A stretch of 61,406 nucleotides of DNA from Botryobacter ruber (GTDB taxonomy: Bacteria; Bacteroidota; Bacteroidia; Cytophagales; Hymenobacteraceae): contig NZ_QCZK02000027.1 of NCBI RefSeq assembly GCF_003347595.2, forward strand, positions 1 through 61,406, written 5' to 3'. Under the pieces are notes generated by a model. The model had not been told where the DNA came from and searched no databases. It saw nothing but the letters and a program-made list of their open reading frames with translations. A program made the position numbers and the translations under genes. Below, in pieces: positions 55,777 to 61,406 of this stretch (position 1 is its first letter; every line of letters begins with the position of its first letter).

Positions 55777-56331
55777 TTAATTAAGATTGCGGAGGGCGTC
55801 CCAGCGAGGGTCGATATCCTCGTCGTCATCGTCGTCTCCGCCGGTGCCTTCGTCTTTTGCCGCGTTGCGCGAAGAGTAGATCAGGATATCCTGTTCGTTA
55901 TCTTCTTCCTCGTCGAGCTCCTCCACAAAACGCGGATGCAGCTTTTTCATGGGCAACGACAGCGCCACGAAATCGTACAGGTGCTGCGCCACGTTTATCT
56001 GCTGCGTGTCGTAGGCAATCTGCCAGATGTCGTCGTCGATTTCGGCATCTTCCGGACCGAACTTCATGCGAAAGGTTTCCTGAATATCGATTGGCTGATC
56101 GAATTCTTCCAGGCTCCTGTCGCAGGTAAGCTTAACGTGTCCTTTAATGTCAAAGTGGAAGGTCAGCAGCGACTCTGTCTTGTCCAGTTCCACTTTGGCC
56201 AGCAGGTTTCCGCCCAAGATGATTTCCCGGCCGAACAGGTCGAAAAATGAATCATCCATCTCAAACTCGTAATAGTGTTTTTTATTACTGAGTTTGGCTA
56301 TGCCGATTTCATAATCTCTTAGCTTCTTCAC
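55777..56331 (-). CDS. YceD family protein (DUF177)
   Basis: The 184-aa protein has the family's core GHVKLTCDRSLEEFDQPIDI (about residues 82-101), the strand-rich N-terminal half and a very acidic C-terminus with DEGTGGDDDDDEDIDPRWDA ending in LRNLN. YceD proteins are encoded next to rpmF in most bacteria and are needed for normal 23S rRNA processing; this location agrees. It is the first gene of the yceD-rpmF-plsX-fabH unit. Confidence 0.92.
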   Translation of the reverse strand: MKKLRDYEIGIAKLSNKKHYYEFEMDDSFFDLFGREIILGGNLLAKVELDKTESLLTFHFDIKGHVKLTCDRSLEEFDQPIDIQETFRMKFGPEDAEIDDDIWQIAYDTQQINVAQHLYDFVALSLPMKKLHPRFVEELDEEEDNEQDILIYSSRNAAKDEGTGGDDDDDEDIDPRWDALRNLN

Positions 56332-56400
56332 TACCGACTTTTTATTTCAAGACGCAAAATTAGTATTAATTTCCGATATAAAAAATACCACACCTGCATA

Positions 56401-57423
56401 TTATACCGCCAGCTGCGGATGTTCTTTCCGCTTCCGGACAATGTCGCTGGCAGTAAACACTGCTTCGCGGAAAGAGGTTTCATCTGCAATAAGCTTACTG
56501 GCAATATTATACGCTGTGCCATGGTCGGGCGAGGTACGTACAACCGGCAAACCGGCTGTAAAATTTACGCCTGTTTCAAAAGCAAGTGTTTTGAACGGTA
56601 TAAGTCCCTGGTCGTGGTACATCGACAGTACGGCATCTACTTTTTTATACTGCTGTGTGCCAAAGAAGCCGTCGGCAGGGTAGGGGCCGAATACCAGGTG
56701 CCCTTTTTCCTTTAACTGCACCACGGCAGGCCGGATGATTTCGATGTCTTCCTGCCCCAGCAGCCCGTTTTCCCCGGCATGCGGGTTCAGGCCCAGCACC
56801 GCCACCCGCGGCTTCAGTATACCAAAATCCTGGCGTAACGATTCCAGCAGGATAGTTAGCTTCTGCAGCAGCAACTCCACCGACAGCCTGGCCGGCACCT
56901 CCTTGATCGGGATATGTCCTGTAACGGTTGCCACCCGAAGATCGTTGCTCACCAGCAGCATCAGGCTTTCGGGCGCATCAAAATAGGAGGTAAGGAATTC
57001 GGTGTGACCCGGAAAGCGGAAGTCCTCTGCCTGTATGTTGTCTTTATTTATAGGCGCTGTCACCAGCCCGTCGAGTTTACCTGCTTTTACATCTTTACAG
57101 GCAGCCAGCAGCGAATCCAGCGAGGCTTTGCCGGATGCAGGCGTGGGTTTGCCCAGTTCCAGCGGCAAATCATCCTGCCAGCAGTTGATCAGGTTTACCT
57201 TCCTGTTTACCAGGTTATCGGCCGATTCCACCTGCTGGAAGTGGAAGTGCTCCGCGCCCATCTGTTTGCGCAGCTTGCTGAAAAAGTTGGCAGAGCCGTA
57301 AATAACCGGCGTGCAGTAGTGCAGGATGCGCTGGTCTGAAAAGGTTTTGATGATGATTTCAGGGCCAACGCCATTGGTGTCGCCGGTACTGATAGCAAGT
57401 TTTGGTTTGTATTTGCTTTCCAT
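56401..57423 (-). CDS. pdxA: 4-hydroxythreonine-4-phosphate dehydrogenase
   Basis: The 340-aa protein is a PdxA, oxidising 4-phosphohydroxy-L-threonine in pyridoxal phosphate synthesis. Landmarks are KLAISTGDTNGVGPEIIIKT at the start, FPGHTEFL, VATVTGHIPIKEVP with a metal-binding His, VLGLNPHAGENGLLGQEDIE and MYHDQGLIPFKTL with a second metal-binding His, then SPDHGTAYNIA. It is cytoplasmic and homodimeric. It lies 69 bp upstream of the YceD-like gene in the same direction and 6 bp downstream of the aminopeptidase gene, so it may be co-transcribed with the latter. Confidence 0.94.
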   Translation of the reverse strand: MESKYKPKLAISTGDTNGVGPEIIIKTFSDQRILHYCTPVIYGSANFFSKLRKQMGAEHFHFQQVESADNLVNRKVNLINCWQDDLPLELGKPTPASGKASLDSLLAACKDVKAGKLDGLVTAPINKDNIQAEDFRFPGHTEFLTSYFDAPESLMLLVSNDLRVATVTGHIPIKEVPARLSVELLLQKLTILLESLRQDFGILKPRVAVLGLNPHAGENGLLGQEDIEIIRPAVVQLKEKGHLVFGPYPADGFFGTQQYKKVDAVLSMYHDQGLIPFKTLAFETGVNFTAGLPVVRTSPDHGTAYNIASKLIADETSFREAVFTASDIVRKRKEHPQLAV

Positions 57424-57429
57424 TTTAAC

Positions 57430-58863
57430 TTATTGGGCCAATGATCTAAGGTACGTGTAGATTAACCGGACGCCTGCGCCTGTGCCCATTTTGCCCCGGT
57501 AAGAATCTTCTCCCTGCAGGTAGGCTACGCCGGCAATGTCCAGGTGCACCCACGGATAGCTGGTGAAGCACTCCAGGAACTTACCTGCCGAAATAGCACC
57601 CGCATCTGCTGTACCCAGGTTTTTAATATCCGCAATTTCGGATTCGATGTGTTTTTTATATTCGTCCCAAAGGGGGAATTCTACGATACGTTCGTGCACC
57701 TGTTCGCCTGCTTTTTTCAAATCGGCCATAATCGCGTCGCCTGCAGTGCCCATGGCTACCATCCCTTCTTTACCGATGGCGCGTGCTGCCGCACCGGTGA
57801 GGGTGGCCAGGTCGAATACCAAAGCAGGATGATACTTTTTGGCAAAGCTGAGGGCGTCGGCCAGGATCAATCTGCCTTCGGCATCGGTGTTCATTACTTC
57901 TACGGTCATGCCGTTGTGCATGGTCAGTACATCGCCGGGAGCAAAAGCATTGCCGCCGGGGCGGTTGTCGGTGGCCGGTATCAGACCAATTACATGCAGG
58001 GGCACTTTGTTTTTGGCGAGCGCATACAGCACACCTGTTACTGCAGCAGCTCCCGCCATATCCGATTTCATAAAGTCCATGGACTGCGGCGTCGGCTTCA
58101 GGCTCAGCCCGCCGGTATCGAATACCACGCCTTTTCCTACCAGCACATATGGCTGTTCATTGGTCGCATCCTGCGGCTTCCATTCTATGATGGTGAAGGT
58201 GGGAGGTTCTTCGCTTCCTTTGTTTACGGCCAGCAGACCGCCCATCTTCAGGGTCTGTATTTTTATCTCATCGAGAACTTCGGTCTTGAAGCCGACTTCT
58301 TTCCCCAGTTCTTCCAGCTGCTCGCTGAACTGGGTGGCGGTCTGGTGGCTGTTGGGCTCGTTTACCAGGTCGCGGGCCAGGGTTACGCCTTCCAGCAGGT
58401 GCTGCAGTTCCGTTACCTCCTGCTCCTTTACATCGGAACCCGTCAGGGTGATGCGTTCCAGCGGGCTGGCCTTTACATCTTTGGTTTTGTGCTTCAGGAA
58501 CTGGTAGTTGCTCAGGTACAATCCTTCCGCCAGGTACAACCCGGCTTGTGTGCCTGTTTTATCTACAAGTGTGATTTCTGTTACCTTGCCGGTCCGCAGC
58601 TGTTTTAGCAAGGCATACCCCGCCTGCCGGAGCGCTTCGCGCGACGCTTCTTCCGTTTTGGCTTCCGGGGCGATAACGATGTATAGGTGGTGCGTATACC
58701 GGTTCAGGAAGATACTTTTCGCTTCCTGCGCTGCCTGCTGTTGCACATAAGCAGCTTCCTCAGGTTGCAGTTCGTCCAGGTTATTCACCTGTCCTGCCTG
58801 CACGATAATGACCAGGTCCTTATTTTTGCCTGCGGTTGCGGTATAATTAAGTTGTGTTGGCAT
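57430..58863 (-). CDS. Leucyl aminopeptidase family protein (M17)
   Basis: About 477 aa from ATG 58863; the reading frame stays open to 58890, but the earlier residues are not conserved-looking. The C-terminal catalytic domain shows VLVGKGVVFDTGGLSLKPT, MKSDMAGAAAVTGVL and the signature NTDAEGRLILAD, with the metal-binding Asp and Glu and the catalytic Lys/Arg. The N-terminal domain is diverged, as usual. It removes N-terminal residues from peptides in the cytoplasm with two metal ions. The pdxA gene starts 7 bp after its stop. Confidence 0.92.
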   Translation of the reverse strand: MPTQLNYTATAGKNKDLVIIVQAGQVNNLDELQPEEAAYVQQQAAQEAKSIFLNRYTHHLYIVIAPEAKTEEASREALRQAGYALLKQLRTGKVTEITLVDKTGTQAGLYLAEGLYLSNYQFLKHKTKDVKASPLERITLTGSDVKEQEVTELQHLLEGVTLARDLVNEPNSHQTATQFSEQLEELGKEVGFKTEVLDEIKIQTLKMGGLLAVNKGSEEPPTFTIIEWKPQDATNEQPYVLVGKGVVFDTGGLSLKPTPQSMDFMKSDMAGAAAVTGVLYALAKNKVPLHVIGLIPATDNRPGGNAFAPGDVLTMHNGMTVEVMNTDAEGRLILADALSFAKKYHPALVFDLATLTGAAARAIGKEGMVAMGTAGDAIMADLKKAGEQVHERIVEFPLWDEYKKHIESEIADIKNLGTADAGAISAGKFLECFTSYPWVHLDIAGVAYLQGEDSYRGKMGTGAGVRLIYTYLRSLAQ

Positions 58864-58930
58864 CTGTCGTTCGTATCTTTGAGCCTGCAATATAGTAAGT
58901 ATATTATGTAATGCGAAAAGTTCTGCCCTG

Positions 58931-59051
58931 GCGCGAGCGTCCTCGCTCGTGTCTGCTATTCCGCGGCCTCTGGCCGCTGTAAACCGACTGCAGGATGATT
59001 TCCGGCGGCCAGAGGCCGCAAAATAATAAACACGAGCGAGGACGCTCGCGC
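58931..59051. repeat. Nested double palindrome in the divergent gap
   Basis: GCGCGAGCGTCCTCGCTCGT with GT (58931-58952) is exactly mirrored by 59030-59051 (22 bp). Inside, GCGGCCTCTGGCCGC (58963-58977) is exactly mirrored by GCGGCCAGAGGCCGC (59005-59019). Each 15-mer is also nearly self-complementary, so cruciform or branched forms are possible. Similar GCGAGCGTCCTCGCTCGTG units recur in other Bacteroidota as I recall. Confidence 0.85.
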
Positions 59052-59128
59052 TATTTTAATTAAATAAGTTTCTATAACGGAAACGGGCGTAAGAGGTAAA
59101 CGCTGTTTCAACTTTAAAATTTTATCCT

Positions 59129-59908
59129 GTGAGCAAAGTAAGTCCGAAGAAACACCTGGGGCAGCATTTTCTGGTAGATCAGAACATTGCCATGAAAATT
59201 GTAGATCAACTCACGCTGCACCGTGGCGTAACGGATGTGCTGGAGATTGGTCCCGGTATGGGCGTGCTCACGCAGTACCTGTTACAGCACCCGGAGTACC
59301 AGACCACGGTGGTCGACATAGACCGCGAATCCATCGCTTACCTGAAAGAGCATTTCCCGCAGCTGCAGGACCGCATCATTTCCGCCGATTTTCTGCGTAC
59401 AGACCTGGGGCAGCTGTTCCCGGATAAATTTGCCATTATCGGCAACTTCCCGTACAACATTTCCACCCAGATATTTTTTAAGGTGCTGGAGCACCGCGAC
59501 CGGGTGCCGGAGGTGGTGGGCATGCTGCAAAAAGAGGTGGCGGAGCGTCTGGCGGCTCCTCCGGGGTCCAAAACCTATGGTATCCTGAGCGTGCTGCTGC
59601 AGGCGTTTTATACCATCGAATACCTGTTTACCGTTGGACCGGAAGTTTTTCATCCCAAGCCGAAGGTGAATTCTGGCGTGATCCGGCTGCTCCGCAACGA
59701 GGTGGTGGCGCTGCCCTGCAGTGAGAAGAAATTTTTTGAAGTGGTAAAACTCAGTTTCGGCACAAGGCGCAAAACGCTCCGCAACTGCCTGCGCCCTTAT
59801 AACCTGCCGCCCGAGGTGCAGGCGCTGCCGGTGTTCGACCAGCGGGCCGAGCAGCTGTCGGTGGAGCAGTTTATCCAATTAACCCAACTGATTGAGCAAA
59901 ACAGTTAG
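59129..59908 (+). CDS. rsmA: 16S rRNA (adenine(1518)-N6/adenine(1519)-N6)-dimethyltransferase
   Basis: The 259-aa protein (KsgA) dimethylates two adjacent adenines near the 3' end of 16S rRNA during small-subunit maturation. Landmarks are KKHLGQHFLVDQNIAMKIVD at the start, VLEIGPGMGVLTQYLL (SAM binding), VVDIDRES, IIGNFPYNISTQIFF (the catalytic NFPY) and PKPKVNSGVIRL. The start is a GTG at 59129, which gives the standard N-terminus. mgtE begins 2 bp after the stop, so the two are probably co-transcribed. Confidence 0.95.
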   Translation: MSKVSPKKHLGQHFLVDQNIAMKIVDQLTLHRGVTDVLEIGPGMGVLTQYLLQHPEYQTTVVDIDRESIAYLKEHFPQLQDRIISADFLRTDLGQLFPDKFAIIGNFPYNISTQIFFKVLEHRDRVPEVVGMLQKEVAERLAAPPGSKTYGILSVLLQAFYTIEYLFTVGPEVFHPKPKVNSGVIRLLRNEVVALPCSEKKFFEVVKLSFGTRRKTLRNCLRPYNLPPEVQALPVFDQRAEQLSVEQFIQLTQLIEQNS

Positions 59909-59910
59909 CT

Positions 59911-61263
59911 ATGCATGTTGAAATTACACGTGAATACATTAACCAGGTAGAGGAAGCCATTGCCCAGAAGGACACGGCCTTTATCCTCAGTACCATGGAA
60001 GAAATGTATCCGGCCGATATCACGACAGTATTATATGAACTGGACACGGACGAGTCCAAGTACGTGATGGACCTGCTGCCTGCTGAAGTGGGTTCTGAAA
60101 TCCTGAGCGACCTCGATTACGACATCCGCACCGATTTCCTGCAGAGCTTCACAAGCCAGGAGATAGCCCGCTACGTGAACCTGATGGATTCCGACGATGC
60201 CGTGGACATCCTGAATGAGCTGTCGGTACAGACGCGGGAGGAGGTAATTGCCCTGCTCGACAATGAAGAAAAAGCCGCTGCCATCCTGGACCTGCTGCAT
60301 TACGAGGAAGACTGTGCCGGTGGTCTGATGGCAAAAGAGCTGATCAAAGTGAACCTGAACTGGCGCGTGCGGCAGTGCATCGAGGAGATACGGCGGCAGG
60401 CCGAGGATGTGGAGCGGATTTATACCGTGTATGTGGTTAACAACAAAGATATCCTGGTGGGGCGGGTGAGCGTGAAAACACTGCTGCTCTCCAAAGACGA
60501 TAAGCTCGTACAGGACATTTACAACACCGATGTGATTTCGATCGAATCGTTCCGCGACGAAAACGAGGTGGTGAGTGTGATGCAGAAGTACGACCTGGAG
60601 GCTATTCCGGTGGTGAACATACAAGGCAGGCTGCTGGGCCGCATCACCATCGACGACGTGATAGACGTAATGCAGGAGCAAGCCGAACTCAGCCGCCAGC
60701 TCATGACCGGTATTTCCGAAAACGTGGAAGAAGACGACAGCGTCTTCCGAATTTCGCGTTCGCGCCTTCCGTGGCTCATCATCGGGATGGTAGGCGGACT
60801 GCTGGCCGCACAGTTTATGGGACTGTTTGAAGCGGATATTGCCTTGCTGCCTGCGGTGGCGCTGTTTGTGCCGCTCGTGACGGCCACCGGCGGAAATGTT
60901 GGTATCCAGTCCTCGTCCATCATCATCCAGACGCTCTCTTCCAACGCGGTGGTGTTCGAAGGCTTTTCCCAGCGGATGCTCAAAGTGCTGACGGTGGCGC
61001 TGCTCAATGCGATCATTATCTCGGCCCTTGTGTTCGGGTTGTCCTACCTGTTCAGGCGGGACATGACCTTGTCGCTGGTGGTGTCGGTGGCCTTGTTTTC
61101 GGTCGTGATGCTGGCTTCCATCATGGGAACCATCACGCCCATGATCCTGGACCGCTTCGGCATTAACCCTGCCGTGGCGGCAGGACCGTTTATCACCACC
61201 GCCAACGACCTGCTGGGGCTGGCCATTTATTTTTCGGTGGCGCACGCGTTGTACAGTTTGTAG
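59911..61263 (+). CDS. mgtE: Magnesium transporter MgtE
   Basis: The 450-aa protein has the MgtE order: an N-terminal helical superhelix domain (about residues 1-130; DLLPAEVGSEILSDLDYDIR), two CBS domains (about 135-255; GLMAKELIKVNLNWRVRQCI and AIPVVNIQGRLLGRITIDDV), and a C-terminal membrane domain of five helices (about 285-450). The membrane domain includes RLPWLIIGMVGGLLAAQFMG, LVTATGGNVGIQSSSIIIQ and DRFGINPAVAAGPFITTAND, the ion-path Asp/Asn region. It is a Mg2+ channel gated by magnesium bound to the cytoplasmic domains. It follows rsmA by 2 bp. Confidence 0.95.
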   Translation: MHVEITREYINQVEEAIAQKDTAFILSTMEEMYPADITTVLYELDTDESKYVMDLLPAEVGSEILSDLDYDIRTDFLQSFTSQEIARYVNLMDSDDAVDILNELSVQTREEVIALLDNEEKAAAILDLLHYEEDCAGGLMAKELIKVNLNWRVRQCIEEIRRQAEDVERIYTVYVVNNKDILVGRVSVKTLLLSKDDKLVQDIYNTDVISIESFRDENEVVSVMQKYDLEAIPVVNIQGRLLGRITIDDVIDVMQEQAELSRQLMTGISENVEEDDSVFRISRSRLPWLIIGMVGGLLAAQFMGLFEADIALLPAVALFVPLVTATGGNVGIQSSSIIIQTLSSNAVVFEGFSQRMLKVLTVALLNAIIISALVFGLSYLFRRDMTLSLVVSVALFSVVMLASIMGTITPMILDRFGINPAVAAGPFITTANDLLGLAIYFSVAHALYSL

Positions 61264-61406
61264 CTTCTAGTTTGGAGCTAAGTGTGTAGCTATAAACCCG
61301 GTAGGTTTTGGAAACATTGTTGTCCGAAACCTTAGCCAGAAAGAATAAGCTGGTCGAGTAGTTTAGGATTTCCTTTGCAAAGAATTACAATATCTCTGAT
61401 AATATC
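61264..61406. other. Right end of the window, no feature recognised
   Basis: These 143 bp after mgtE show no gene, terminator or repeat that I can support. Confidence 0.4.

Noticed and set aside
60031..61245. 404-aa reverse frame opposite mgtE
   Set aside because: Histidine- and glutamine-rich antisense translation of a G+C-rich transporter gene; no real features.

Overview
The window reads as chromosomal DNA of a member of the Bacteroidota, most likely order Cytophagales and near Pontibacter/Hymenobacter. This is inferred from protein content and style, not from a marker gene. Supporting signs are a SusC/SusD pair with a zinc metallohydrolase lipoprotein, TANNTTTG-type promoter elements, a yceD-rpmF-plsX-fabH ... 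efp-accB-accC order, a MurA with Asp in place of the usual active-site Cys, and many large palindromic intergenic repeats. No rRNA, tRNA or CRISPR array was recognised.

Region 1 (about 1-7857) is the unusual part. It is an array of integron gene cassettes separated by attC sites. Six well-formed sites of 64-67 bp (1400-1463, 1846-1912, 2651-2715, 3385-3448, 4045-4108, 7794-7857) and two weaker ones to their left share the R''-L''-L'-R' layout. The R'' box of each site is the reverse complement of the R' box that opens the same cassette (7 of 7 bases in five cases, 6 of 7 in one, and up to 10 bases with flanks). That is the expected outcome of site-specific cassette integration. The cassettes carry two HigB/Gp49-like toxin + XRE antitoxin pairs, a classical higBA pair, a DUF4160/DUF2442 pair, a 99-aa three-helix membrane protein of unknown role, and a 3.7-kb cassette with a haem-binding dehydrogenase-like lipoprotein. 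No integrase is in the window. Reading forward, it would be expected left of base 1, or the array is an integrase-less cluster.

Region 2 (7868-10115) is a B12-binding radical SAM gene overlapping a multi-pass membrane protein gene. The pair starts 10 bp after the last attC site and ends at a bidirectional terminator. Region 3 (10166-16505) is a reverse-strand RND efflux operon (adaptor, pump, outer-membrane lipoprotein) preceded by a small membrane protein. Region 4 (16777-24264) holds a TonB-dependent receptor, a GH13 trehalose-synthase-like enzyme, a YhcH-family protein and mutS2.

Region 5 (24716-33701, reverse) is a nutrient-uptake locus: SusC, SusD, HExxH metallohydrolase lipoprotein and DUF4302 lipoprotein. 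It is preceded by a lipoprotein with a collagen-like stretch and by two related lipocalin-like lipoproteins. Region 6 (34056-46925) is mostly housekeeping: murB, a sodium/solute symporter, a THUMP RNA methyltransferase, murA, a DUF4290 protein, a UvrD/PcrA helicase, a Sel1-ankyrin fusion, an A+T-rich secreted orphan and a DUF3109 protein.

Region 7 (47001-61263) contains the fatty-acid and cell-envelope cluster: pdxA, yceD-like, rpmF, plsX, fabH and then efp, accB, accC. It is split by about 3.7 kb carrying a Tat-type Gfo/Idh/MocA oxidoreductase and an orphan subtilase-prodomain-like lipoprotein. Leucyl aminopeptidase, rsmA and mgtE follow. The gaps between genes are rich in dispersed repeats: at least ten copies of a GGTGGCAGGTGCAG-type element, a GTCTGAAC...GATT terminal-inverted-repeat family, a 29-bp perfect inverted repeat and a nested double palindrome.
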